This document shows positions 1-6,313 of a DNA stretch of 8,885 nucleotides, piece by piece. This DNA comes from an uncultured Collinsella sp. Its GTDB lineage: Bacteria; Actinomycetota; Coriobacteriia; Coriobacteriales; Coriobacteriaceae. Location of the stretch: positions 1 to 8,885 of the forward strand of contig CALLFD010000281.1 in assembly GCA_937997605.1 (NCBI GenBank), in the 5' to 3' direction. The notes beneath the pieces are model-generated. The model had not been told where the DNA came from. It saw only the letters and a list, made by a program, of their open reading frames with translations, and ran no database searches. The position numbers were made by a program, and so were the translations under genes. Every line of letters starts with the position of its first letter. The first letter of the stretch is position 1.

Positions 1-1
1 T

Positions 2-532
2 GAGACCGCCGAGCTCGTCGACGCCGACACCCGTGAGGATATGTTCGTCAACGACCTCGTGATCATTCGCGCCGAGGGCTCCGACACCAAGGTCGAAGCC
101 ATCGCCTACGTCGCGAATCTGGACGGCAAGATCGCCATTGGCGACGCTAAGACCGTCCCCGCCGGCAAGTACGCCAACCAGGCCTTGGCTTCCGTGGGCC
201 TCTATACCGGCACCGAGGGCGACGACGGCGAGTATGCTCCCGAGATCGCCGACAAGGTCGCACTGGCCGATAAGGTGGGCACCGCCGCCGCCTATGTATC
301 CACAGGCGACTGCGTGGCTGGCTTTGTCTATAGCTCCGATATCTTCCGCTACGACGGTATCGAGGAGGCCTTCGTGTGCCCCGAGGATTCGCACAAGCCC
401 ATCGTGTACCCGGGTGCCGTTGCCGAGAGCTCCGAGCACGCCGACGAGGCCAAGTCGTTTATCGACTTTTGCCTGTCCAACAGGAAAGCTCAGAAGATTT
501 GGGCTAAGTACGGCTTTGAGCTTTCCGCGTAG
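2..532 (+). CDS. modA: Molybdate ABC transporter substrate-binding protein ModA (3' part)
   Basis: The gene enters from the left edge, so only the last 176 residues are visible and the start and signal peptide are missing. The product is the extracytoplasmic binding protein that delivers molybdate (possibly tungstate) to the ModBC permease. By eye it follows the C-terminal lobe of ModA closely: 'GKIAIGDAKTVPAGKYANQAL' resembles the E. coli 'GRLAVGDPEHVPAGIYAKEAL' segment, followed by 'AGFVYSSD', 'CPEDSHKPIVYPGAV' and the C-terminal 'KIWAKYGFELSA'. The stop is TAG at 530-532, and modB starts 68 bases later with no terminator between, so the two are probably one transcript. The oxyanion cannot be decided from this fragment. 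A tungstate-specific or other oxyanion-binding member of the same superfamily is the main alternative. Confidence 0.9.
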   Translation, partial: ETAELVDADTREDMFVNDLVIIRAEGSDTKVEAIAYVANLDGKIAIGDAKTVPAGKYANQALASVGLYTGTEGDDGEYAPEIADKVALADKVGTAAAYVSTGDCVAGFVYSSDIFRYDGIEEAFVCPEDSHKPIVYPGAVAESSEHADEAKSFIDFCLSNRKAQKIWAKYGFELSA

Positions 533-600
533 TGCGGCTTGGCGCGATAATTCCATCGTTTTGTGTTTCACTCCGTCCTTATATTCGCTTGGAGCTTTTC

Positions 601-2043
601 GTGCTTAATAGATTCCGCATGCTTGTCGCCTGTGCTTTGACCTTCGCGCTTTGCTGGGTGCCGGGATTTGCGTTTGCTGGGGACGCTGAGGACGGGGCCC
701 AGGTTGCTGCGACCGCTCATGGGCTTTCCTATGGGATCGAGGGTTTTGAGCGGTTGGCCAAGGGGACCGCTCGTGCCATGGAGGGCCAGCCTGAGGGCTA
801 CCGTTTTCCCGTTGACGAGGACGTGGACCTTGTGGTGGCGCCTGCTGCCGATCGCGTTGTGGTGTGGATATCGCCCAAGGCGGTCGAGAAGTATGGATTG
901 GATCCGCAGGATAACGAGTGCGTATCGGGTCTCAAAGCCCTCGTTTGTAAGCTCGACAGCGCAAACTGCATGGGAGGTGCGCAGCTAGGGGACGTGGATC
1001 TTCCTTGGTATGTCACGGCGGAAACAACGTTTGATGCCGGCGGGTATACCTATGGCTTTGACGAGCGCGGTGCGGATGGAGACCGCTATGTGGTGATCGC
1101 ATCAGCCTCGGGTGATGCCAAGGGCGGCGCGCGTTGGCTTGATAGCGCTCAAATGGTAGAGGCATCGTCTGTCGTGTTGCGGGATGAGCAGGGGCCCTTG
1201 ACCTCTCTGGCCTCCTTATTGGGCGACATCGACTACCGTCCGTTTTGGGTGTCCATCAAAACGAGCGGCCTTGCCCTGCTGATCTCCTTTGCGCTGGGCC
1301 TGTTCGCTGCGTGGAAGACCATGGGTACCTCGAGCCGCATCAAGGGCTTGCTCGACTCGGTTTTTACCATCCCCATGGTGTTGCCGCCCACGGTCTGCGG
1401 CTTTCTGCTCCTCATGCTGTTTGGCCGCTCGACCGGGGTGGGCCAGTGGCTGATCGCGCACGGCGTCTCGATCGTCTTTACGTGGCCGGCGGCGGTGATC
1501 TCTGCCGTGGTGGTGTCGTTCCCGCTCGTCTATCGTACGGCACTTGGAGCCTTCGAGAGCCTTGACACGCAGATGCTCGACGCCGCGCGAACCCTGGGCT
1601 GGTCCGAGCATCGCATCTTTACCAAGCTTATGATGCCTCTTGGTTGGTCCTCAATCGCAGCGGGCACGGTGCTCGCCTTCGCGCGTGCCATGGGCGAGTT
1701 TGGCTGCACCCTGTTCTTTGCGGGCAACTACGCCGGTATTACGCAGACCATTCCCATCGCCATCTACTTTGAGTGGATGGGCGGCAACACGACCGTGGCC
1801 CTCTTTTGGGTCGTCGTCGTGATCGTGTTTAGTTTCCTAGTCATCCTGTTCGTCAACATGTACACGGCGCATTCGCAAAAGTATCGCGAACGGGGCCTTT
1901 CCCGTGCGGAGCGTAAGCAGACCAAAGATCTCGCCGGACAGGGCGATTCGCTCGACCCAGTCGGTGGAGATGCGCTGCGTATCGATCGCGAGGCGCTGGC
2001 CGAGCTTATGCGCGATGACGCGGCACCGCAGGGAGGTCGATAA
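601..2043 (+). CDS. modB: Molybdate ABC transporter permease ModB with an added N-terminal extracytoplasmic domain
   Basis: The product (480 aa) is the membrane channel of the importer. I chose GTG 601 because GGAG at 591-594 lies 6 bases upstream. The frame is open back to 532, but ATG 532 abuts the modA stop and has no such site; ATG 619 is another option. Residues 1-26 look like a signal peptide (hydrophobic, ending AFA|GD). Residues 27-205 form a soluble domain I do not recognise, with three cysteines in 'NECVSGLKALVCKLDSANC'. From about 215 the protein is a normal ModB: first membrane segment 'WVSIKTSGLALLISFALGLF', 'DSVFTIPMVLPPTVCGFLLL', the EAA loop 'DAARTLGWSEHR' near 327-338, 'VLAFARAMGEFG', and a last membrane segment near 401-422. 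A charged tail of about 58 residues follows. ModB is usually about 225 aa, so this one is roughly twice that length. A cleaved signal peptide plus outside domain fits the N-out topology of ModB. The permease call is firm; the role of the added domain is unknown. Confidence 0.88.
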   Translation: MLNRFRMLVACALTFALCWVPGFAFAGDAEDGAQVAATAHGLSYGIEGFERLAKGTARAMEGQPEGYRFPVDEDVDLVVAPAADRVVVWISPKAVEKYGLDPQDNECVSGLKALVCKLDSANCMGGAQLGDVDLPWYVTAETTFDAGGYTYGFDERGADGDRYVVIASASGDAKGGARWLDSAQMVEASSVVLRDEQGPLTSLASLLGDIDYRPFWVSIKTSGLALLISFALGLFAAWKTMGTSSRIKGLLDSVFTIPMVLPPTVCGFLLLMLFGRSTGVGQWLIAHGVSIVFTWPAAVISAVVVSFPLVYRTALGAFESLDTQMLDAARTLGWSEHRIFTKLMMPLGWSSIAAGTVLAFARAMGEFGCTLFFAGNYAGITQTIPIAIYFEWMGGNTTVALFWVVVVIVFSFLVILFVNMYTAHSQKYRERGLSRAERKQTKDLAGQGDSLDPVGGDALRIDREALAELMRDDAAPQGGR

Positions 2044-2046
2044 GCT

Positions 2047-3117
2047 ATGTCGCTCGTTTTGGATATCAAAAAGCGCTACCCGGGGTTCACCCTCGACATC
2101 CAACTCGAAGCCGGCGAGGAGCGCGTTGGCTTGCTCGGCGCCTCCGGATGCGGCAAGAGCTGCACCTTGCGTTGCATTGCCGGCGTGGAGACGCCCGACG
2201 AGGGCAAGATTGTCGTTAACGGCGTGACCTTTTTTGACTCGGCGGCGGGCATCAACCTGTCGCCCCAGGAGCGAAAATGCGCTCTGCTGTTCCAAAACTA
2301 TCAGCTGTTTCCCAACATGACGGTGGCCGATAACGTATGTGCCGGTGTAAAGGGCGCCGGCGACGCCGCGGCGCGCAAAAGGTTGGCGGAGCGCTATCTG
2401 GGCATTTTCGGTCTGGCCGATTTCTCCGACCGCTATCCCGCGCGCCTCTCGGGCGGCCAGCAGCAGCGCGTGGCGCTCGCGCGCATGGTGGCGGCGCACC
2501 CGGGCATCTTTATGTTCGACGAGCCCATGAGCGCACTCGATTCCTATCTTAAGAGCGCGCTCGAACAGAACATGCTCGACCTGTTTGATGTGTGCAACCG
2601 TACCGTGCTCTACGTGAGCCACGACATCGACGAAGCGTGCCGCCTGTGCCAGCGCATCTGTGTGATGCACGACGGGCATGTTGAGGAGATCGGCTCCGTC
2701 GAGGACGTGGTCCGCCGTCCGCAGACGCTGGCGGCACTCCGCCTGACGGGCTGCAAGAACACAAGCCGGGCGCGCAAGATCGGCGACGAAGAAGTTGAGG
2801 CCCTCGACTGGGGCATGACCTTTAACGTGGGTCGCGAGGTTCCCGATAATGCAGCGTACCTGGGCATTCGCGCAAGCTACTTCCATGTTGACAATCGCGC
2901 GGAGCGGGGACGCAACAGCTATGATTTGCACGTGGCCCGTGTGAGCGATTCGCGCTTTGAGCGGCTGGTGCTGCTGGACGTGCCGCGTGCTGATGCGCCC
3001 ACGCGTTTGCAGTGGAAGGTGAATAAGGTGAGTGTACCCGTGGAAGAGCTGCCGCAGGCGGGTGAGACTCTGCGCATGCATTTTGATGCAAGCAGGATTC
3101 ATCTCGTTTGCCGATAA
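2047..3117 (+). CDS. modC: Molybdate ABC transporter ATP-binding protein ModC
   Basis: This is the cytoplasmic ATPase (356 aa) that powers ModB. Visible motifs are Walker A GASGCGKS (31-38), Q-loop glutamine Q83 in 'LLFQNYQLFP', signature LSGGQQQR (134-141), Walker B IFMFDEP (154-160), D-loop SALD (162-165) and switch His192 in 'YVSHD'. Residues after about 285 form a smaller C-terminal domain in the position of the molybdate-binding MOP/TOBE domain, which may sense the substrate; the similarity there is weak by eye. Start ATG 2047 follows GGGAGG at 2031-2036 by 10 bases and lies 3 bases after the modB stop, so translation is probably coupled. The terminator immediately downstream marks the end of the mod operon. 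Confidence 0.92.
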   Translation: MSLVLDIKKRYPGFTLDIQLEAGEERVGLLGASGCGKSCTLRCIAGVETPDEGKIVVNGVTFFDSAAGINLSPQERKCALLFQNYQLFPNMTVADNVCAGVKGAGDAAARKRLAERYLGIFGLADFSDRYPARLSGGQQQRVALARMVAAHPGIFMFDEPMSALDSYLKSALEQNMLDLFDVCNRTVLYVSHDIDEACRLCQRICVMHDGHVEEIGSVEDVVRRPQTLAALRLTGCKNTSRARKIGDEEVEALDWGMTFNVGREVPDNAAYLGIRASYFHVDNRAERGRNSYDLHVARVSDSRFERLVLLDVPRADAPTRLQWKVNKVSVPVEELPQAGETLRMHFDASRIHLVCR

Positions 3118-3129
3118 TGCGGGGGCGAT

Positions 3130-3165
3130 GCGGTCGAGGAGGTAGTCCTCGACCGCTTTGTTTTC
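3130..3165 (+). terminator. Intrinsic terminator of the mod operon
   Basis: A perfect 11-bp stem (3130-3140 GCGGTCGAGGA with 3146-3156 TCCTCGACCGC) encloses the loop GGTAG. It is followed directly by the T-rich run TTTGTTTTC (3157-3165). It begins 12 bases after the modC stop. This is a classic Rho-independent terminator and separates the mod operon from the leader and genes that follow. Confidence 0.93.
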
Positions 3166-3204
3166 ACTTCGCCGTTCGCCGATTTCTACATGACTAAACC
3201 TTAT

Positions 3205-3230
3205 CTGTCTGATAATTAATTATCAGACAG
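3205..3230. promoter_or_regulatory. Perfect 26-bp AT-rich palindrome, likely operator
   Basis: The half-site CTGTCTGATAATT is followed immediately by its exact reverse complement, giving 13 + 13 bp with no spacer and the centre AATTAATT. It stands out as AT-rich in GC-rich DNA and lies between the mod terminator and the first reductase gene. No T-run follows, so it is not a terminator. A site for a dimeric regulator is the simplest reading. GATAAT at 3211-3216 inside it could be a -10 box, with ATGACT (3190-3195) as a -35 but only 15 bases of spacing; in that case a bound regulator would block the promoter. I could not match it to a known operator such as the E. coli ModE site. Confidence 0.6.
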
Positions 3231-3274
3231 TGAGATGCTCACATCTCGACGCTGTCGTACGCATGTCGGCGGTG

Positions 3275-3303
3275 TTCGTCTGGACGACAACCGTTGATAT
3301 AGT
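3275..3303 (+). promoter_or_regulatory. Possible promoter for the reductase-activase operon
   Basis: TATAGT (3298-3303) is a good -10 box. It lies 17 bases after TTCGTC (3275-3280), a poor -35 box. Transcription would start near 3310 and give a leader of about 250 nt before the first reductase gene. A small dyad, TCGTC-TG-GACGA (3276-3287), covers the -35 area, and the 26-bp palindrome lies about 80-105 bases upstream of the expected start, a position that would suit an activator. A weaker alternative start overlaps the palindrome itself. Confidence 0.4.
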
Positions 3304-3323
3304 TACCTTCGACGAGAAAAGGA

Positions 3324-3558
3324 GGGTGCGCACATGCCGCAGACGACATACATTCGCCGCGTTGCCGCGCGCGCCCTGTATATGGCTCGGAGCCGCATAT
3401 GAGCAGGTATGTTCACGGCTCCGGGAGAGACGACGCACAACTAAATAATCGACCGCAAAGCAGGTTCCCCAAAATTCCGGGTTTAGGCGCGGCTGGGTTT
3501 TCGCCACCCACCGTGCAGCAATACCGTAGCTATTCATTTTTGGTTCGAGAGGGGAACC
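3324..3558 (+). promoter_or_regulatory. Candidate structured 5' leader RNA of the reductase operon
   Basis: Three separate helices can be drawn by hand. (a) 3324-3331 pairs with 3369-3376 (8 bp, one G-U) and covers part of the ribosome site of the 22-codon reading frame. (b) 3386-3395 pairs with 3416-3425 (10 bp, one G-U), extended by CATA/TATG (3396-3399/3408-3411) across a TTCA bulge, with an 8-base loop. (c) GGTTCCCC (3463-3470) pairs with GGGGAACC (3551-3558) and encloses a bulged hairpin 3487-3498/3506-3516. GGGGAACC overlaps the ribosome site of the gene at 3562. A competing hairpin, GGTTC (3542-3546) with GAACC (3554-3558), would leave that site in a loop. This suggests a riboswitch or attenuator, but it matches no class I recognise. 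High GC makes chance pairing possible. Confidence 0.45.
3334..3402 (+). CDS. Possible 22-codon leader peptide
   Basis: ATG 3334 lies 7 bases after a very strong Shine-Dalgarno run (AAAAGGAGGG, 3317-3326) and opens a 22-codon frame ending at TGA 3400-3402. The peptide is MPQTTYIRRVAARALYMARS followed by RI; it is basic, with five arginines. Most codons are those used by neighbouring genes. The frame sits inside the folded leader: its ribosome site lies partly in one helix and its stop codon in the loop of the next. That is the arrangement of translation-sensing attenuators. Nothing proves it is translated, and I recognise no homologue. It may simply be part of an RNA element. Confidence 0.3.
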   Translation: MPQTTYIRRVAARALYMARSRI

Positions 3559-3561
3559 GTT

Positions 3562-4845
3562 ATGGCTGAAGAATTTGATTTCCATCCGATGTGGGAGAGC
3601 CTCGGCATGAATCTTGCCGATCACGACATGCTGCTGGGCGCCGTGGGCCAGATGTACGGCGACATGTTCCTGACGCAGAACAATCGCCCCAAGTCCACGT
3701 CCTACCTGGACTTTGTGGCCACCAACATCCACAGCGGCCGTATTAAGGAGATGCTCGACAAGAAGGAGGCCGGCGAGGCCACCAAGATCGTCGGCTCATT
3801 CTGCGTGTACGTGCCCGAGGAGATCGTGCTTGCCTGTGACGGCATTCCCGTGGGCCTGTGCTCGGGTGCCGATTGGGCAACCGATAAGGTCGAGGAGCAC
3901 CTGCCGCGCAACACCTGTCCGCTTATCAAGAGCTTTGCCGGCTTTAAGCTGGGCGAGGTCTGCCCCTACATTGAGTCGAGCGACCTGGTGGTGGGCGAGA
4001 ACACCTGCGATGGCAAGAAGAAGGCCTACGAGTTCTTTGCCACGCAAAAGAACATGTACGTCATGGATATTCCCAACGTACACGACGAGTCGACGCTCGT
4101 GACCTGGAAGGCCGAGGTCAAGAAGCTCGCCGCCAAGATCGAGGAAGAGTGTGGCGTCAAGATTACGCCCGAGCGTCTGAAGGCCGCCATCCACGCCGTC
4201 AATGAGAAGCGCCACGCCCTGCAGCGCCTCGCTGCCACGCGCGCTGCCGACCCGGCACCCATCAGCGGTCTCGACAGCCTGCTGACCGTTCAGGCCGCCT
4301 TTATGGACGACACGCCGCGTCTGACCGTCGCCATCAACGATATGGCGGCTGAGTGCGAGCAGCGTGTCGAGGCCGGCGAGGGCGTGGCGCCCAAGGGGAC
4401 CAAGCGCATCCTGTACACCGGCACGCCCATGGCCGTGCCCAACTGGAAGCTGTTCAACCTCATCGAGAAGGCCGGCGGCGTTGTGGTCGGCGAGGAGTCC
4501 TGCACGGGCTCGCGCTACTACAAGGACCTGGTCGACGAGTCCGGCGAGACGGTCGACGAGATGCTCGACGCCATCGCCGAGCGCTACTTCAAGATCAACT
4601 GCGCCGTCTTTACGCCCAACGATCAGCGTATGAAGGACATTGTCCAGATGGCCAAGGACCTTCATGCCGACGGCATCGTCGACGTGGCTCTGCAGTTCTG
4701 CACGCTCTACGAGATGGAGTCGTTTGCCGTGGAGAAGGCCGCCGAGGAGGCAGGCATTCCGTTTATGCACATCACGACCGACTACGCCGGCGAGGACGCC
4801 GGTCAACTGCAAACCAGGATTGAGGCTTTCTTGGAAACCATTTAG
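3562..4845 (+). CDS. 2-hydroxyacyl-CoA dehydratase / double-cubane-cluster reductase family protein (first paralogue)
   Basis: The 427-aa protein belongs to the HgdB/FldB/YjiM family, whose members hold Fe-S clusters and reduce substrates with electrons from an ATP-dependent activase. Family landmarks are 'RNTCPLIKS' (C119), 'EVCPY' (C134), 'GENTCDGKKK' (C149), 'PNWKLFNLIEKAGGVVVGEESCTGSRYY' (C314), 'INCAVFTPNDQR' (C347) and 'LQFCTLYEMES' (C380). C119, C134 and C149 are likely cluster ligands, by analogy with the family. An extra N-terminal stretch of about 45 residues is absent from the second paralogue. Where that paralogue has GCPVGG, this one has GTPMAV (T288), so one conserved cysteine is missing. 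Start ATG 3562 follows GAGAGGGG (3547-3554), which can be buried in the leader fold. It could be a true 2-hydroxyacyl-CoA dehydratase subunit or a double-cubane reductase; the substrate is unknown. Confidence 0.82.
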   Translation: MAEEFDFHPMWESLGMNLADHDMLLGAVGQMYGDMFLTQNNRPKSTSYLDFVATNIHSGRIKEMLDKKEAGEATKIVGSFCVYVPEEIVLACDGIPVGLCSGADWATDKVEEHLPRNTCPLIKSFAGFKLGEVCPYIESSDLVVGENTCDGKKKAYEFFATQKNMYVMDIPNVHDESTLVTWKAEVKKLAAKIEEECGVKITPERLKAAIHAVNEKRHALQRLAATRAADPAPISGLDSLLTVQAAFMDDTPRLTVAINDMAAECEQRVEAGEGVAPKGTKRILYTGTPMAVPNWKLFNLIEKAGGVVVGEESCTGSRYYKDLVDESGETVDEMLDAIAERYFKINCAVFTPNDQRMKDIVQMAKDLHADGIVDVALQFCTLYEMESFAVEKAAEEAGIPFMHITTDYAGEDAGQLQTRIEAFLETI

Positions 4846-4867
4846 GACTATCCGTCCCGGCGGCTTC

Positions 4868-4955
4868 TCCAGGCACCCGATCTTGCCGTTCAAACCGTCG
4901 CTTGCGTGCCAAAGTACGCGGCGCGTCTCTTTCACGGCAACCTCGGGCACCTGGG
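4868..4955 (+). repeat. 88-nt palindromic hairpin repeat, copy 1
   Basis: This element begins 22 bases after the first reductase gene and is 85% identical (75/88) to the copy at 6164-6251, in the same orientation. It folds into one long hairpin. From the outside in: 4868-4873/4950-4955; a CA/CA internal loop; CCCGA (4876-4880) with TCGGG (4943-4947); a TC/CC internal loop; TTGCCGT (4883-4889) with ACGGCAA (4934-4940); a large asymmetric internal loop; CGC (4899-4901) with GCG (4921-4923); then GCGTGC (4904-4909) with GTACGC (4914-4919) around the loop CAAA. No T-run follows, so it is not a typical intrinsic terminator. It is probably one of a dispersed family of intergenic repeats, or an RNA element acting on transcript processing or stability. 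Confidence 0.85.
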
Positions 4956-4995
4956 AAAGCCGTTTCCTTGGTTGGTTAAAAGGTTTAGGAGTTAT

Positions 4996-6159
4996 ATGTC
5001 GGAAAATATTGAGCAGCCGTTGCCCAGCACGTTTGAGGAGTTCAACGAGCAGCGCAAGGCGGCGTTTATTCGCGTTAAGGATTACAAGCAGGCGGGTAAT
5101 CGCCTGGTCGGCTTTTTGTGCAGCTATACGCCGCTCGAGATTATCGATGCCGCGGGGGCTGCGAGTGTCGCTCTGTGCGGTACGTCCGATGAGGTGATTC
5201 CCGAGGCCGAGAAGGTGCTGCCGGCAAACCTCTGCCCGCTCATCAAGTCGACCTACGGCTTTGCCTACTCGCAAAAGTGCCCGTTTACGTACTTTAGCGA
5301 CATGATCATCGGCGAGACCACCTGCGACGGCAAGAAGAAGATGTACGAGCTACTCAACGAGCTCAAGCGCACGCACATTCTGCATCTTCCGCAGGGTCGC
5401 GATCGCGCCTACGAGCGTGAAGGCTGGTACGAGGAGTGCCGCCTGCTCAAGGAGGAGCTCGAGGGCTTCTACGGCATCACGATCACCGATGACGACCTGC
5501 GTGCTGCCGTCCGTCGTCGCAACCGCTTGCGTGCGGCCCAGCTCGAGATGTTTGCGCTGCAGGCCAACCAGCCGGCGGCCATGAGCGGCGTCGACCTGAT
5601 GAGCACCATGTTTGCCGGTACGTTTAGCTTTGATATCGAGGCCTATACGCAGCAGCTGGAGCAAAAGGTTGCCAAGCTGCGCGAGGCCTACGAAGCGGGC
5701 GAGCGCCCGGTCGCGGCGGACGCCAAGCGCATTCTGATCACCGGCTGCCCGGTGGGCGGCGTAATCAACAAGATCGGTCGCACCATCGAATCCAACGGCG
5801 GTGTGGTCGTGTGCATGGACGACTGCTCGGGCGAGCGCACGGCGGCCATGATGATCGACCCGGAGGCTCCCGACATTCTGCGCGCCATCGCCGACCGTTA
5901 TCTGGATATCAACTGCTCGGTCATGACGCCCAACGACGGTCGTATGGGAAACACGCTGGCTATGTGCGAGAAGTACCATGTCGATGCCGTGGTAGAGAGC
6001 GTGCTGCAGGCCTGCCACACCTTCAACGTTGAGAGCGCGCGCATGCAGGAGGCTGTCGAGGGTGCGGGCATTCCGTACATGAAGATTGAGACCGATTACA
6101 GCAATGGCGACATGGGTCAGATCGAGACGCGCATCGCCGCCTTTATCGAAACCCTCTAG
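4996..6159 (+). CDS. Double-cubane-cluster-type anaerobic reductase, YjiM-like (second paralogue)
   Basis: The 387-aa protein resembles E. coli YjiM along its whole length. Shared landmarks are 'LCSYTPLEI' (C42), 'ANLCPLIKSTYGFAYSQKCP' (C80, C95), 'IIGETTCDGKKKMYE' (C110), 'ILITGCPVGG' (C251), 'CMDDCSGER' (C277), 'INCSVMTPNDGR' (C307), 'LQACHTFNVES' (C340) and the C-terminal 'IETDYSNGDMGQIETRIAAFIE'. The family includes double-cubane-cluster proteins that reduce small substrates with activase-supplied electrons; C80, C95 and C110 are the likeliest cluster ligands. I chose ATG 4996 because AGGAG (4987-4991) precedes it. The frame stays open upstream to GTG 4906, but that lies within the repeat and has no ribosome site. 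It shares its operon with the first paralogue and the activase. The physiological substrate is unknown; a 2-hydroxyacyl-CoA dehydratase is the alternative. Confidence 0.87.
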   Translation: MSENIEQPLPSTFEEFNEQRKAAFIRVKDYKQAGNRLVGFLCSYTPLEIIDAAGAASVALCGTSDEVIPEAEKVLPANLCPLIKSTYGFAYSQKCPFTYFSDMIIGETTCDGKKKMYELLNELKRTHILHLPQGRDRAYEREGWYEECRLLKEELEGFYGITITDDDLRAAVRRRNRLRAAQLEMFALQANQPAAMSGVDLMSTMFAGTFSFDIEAYTQQLEQKVAKLREAYEAGERPVAADAKRILITGCPVGGVINKIGRTIESNGGVVVCMDDCSGERTAAMMIDPEAPDILRAIADRYLDINCSVMTPNDGRMGNTLAMCEKYHVDAVVESVLQACHTFNVESARMQEAVEGAGIPYMKIETDYSNGDMGQIETRIAAFIETL

Positions 6160-6163
6160 CTTC

Positions 6164-6251
6164 CTCAGGCACCGGATCTTGCCCCTCAAACCGTCGCTTG
6201 CGTACCAAAGTACGCTGCGCTCCTCTTTCGGGGCAACCTCCGGCACCTGAG
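6164..6251 (+). repeat. 88-nt palindromic hairpin repeat, copy 2
   Basis: This is the second copy, 4 bases after the stop of the second reductase gene, with the same length and orientation as copy 1. The stems are 6164-6169/6246-6251, 6172-6176/6239-6243, TTGCCCC (6179-6185) with GGGGCAA (6230-6236), CGC (6195-6197) with GCG (6217-6219), and GCGTAC (6200-6205) with GTACGC (6210-6215) around the loop CAAA. Four base pairs differ from copy 1 on both sides while still pairing, and two more changes turn a G-U pair into a standard pair. This shows the hairpin itself has been kept. A smaller hairpin (6260-6284) follows directly. Confidence 0.85.
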
Positions 6252-6259
6252 AAACCTAG

Positions 6260-6284
6260 AGCTAAGGCGCCTGAACGCGCCGCT
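6260..6284 (+). other. Small GC-rich hairpin before the activase gene
   Basis: GGCGC (6266-6270) pairs with GCGCC (6277-6281) around CTGAAC. AGC/GCT outside it (6260-6262/6282-6284) adds three pairs across a TAA bulge. Only a weak T-rich stretch follows (TATCTTT), so strong termination is unlikely. Together with repeat copy 2 it could lower readthrough into the activase gene or mark an RNA processing site. Confidence 0.3.
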
Positions 6285-6313
6285 ATCTTTGATGTTTAGA
6301 TTGGGAGAGAGCC

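Noticed and set aside
561..585. A promoter between modA and modB (TTGTGT and TATATT)
   Set aside because: The spacing is only 13 bases, too short for a normal promoter, and the genes are most simply one operon.
3230..3448. A 72-codon frame from GTG 3230
   Set aside because: It has no ribosome site, starts at the edge of the palindrome and has an arginine/cysteine-rich composition unlike a real protein.
3463..3558. A small transposable element with GGTTCCCC/GGGGAACC terminal inverted repeats
   Set aside because: The flanking bases show no target-site duplication and the inverted repeats are only 8 bp; pairing in RNA around the ribosome site explains them better. Other copies in the genome would reopen this.
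3399..3569. A 56-codon plus-strand frame whose ATG overlaps the leader-peptide stop (ATGA) and which runs into the first reductase gene
   Set aside because: It looks like a translational-coupling chain, but it uses codons rare in the neighbours (AGG, AGA, CTA, TTA, CGA) and runs through the structured RNA, so the open frame is probably chance.
3223..3732. Minus-strand frame of 169 codons across the leader region
   Set aside because: It overlaps the start of the first reductase gene antisense and covers the palindrome and leader helices; it has no ribosome site I could support and no family resemblance.
4906..4995. A 30-codon upstream extension of the second reductase from GTG 4906
   Set aside because: It lies inside the hairpin repeat with no ribosome site; ATG 4996 has AGGAG and gives the usual family N-terminus.
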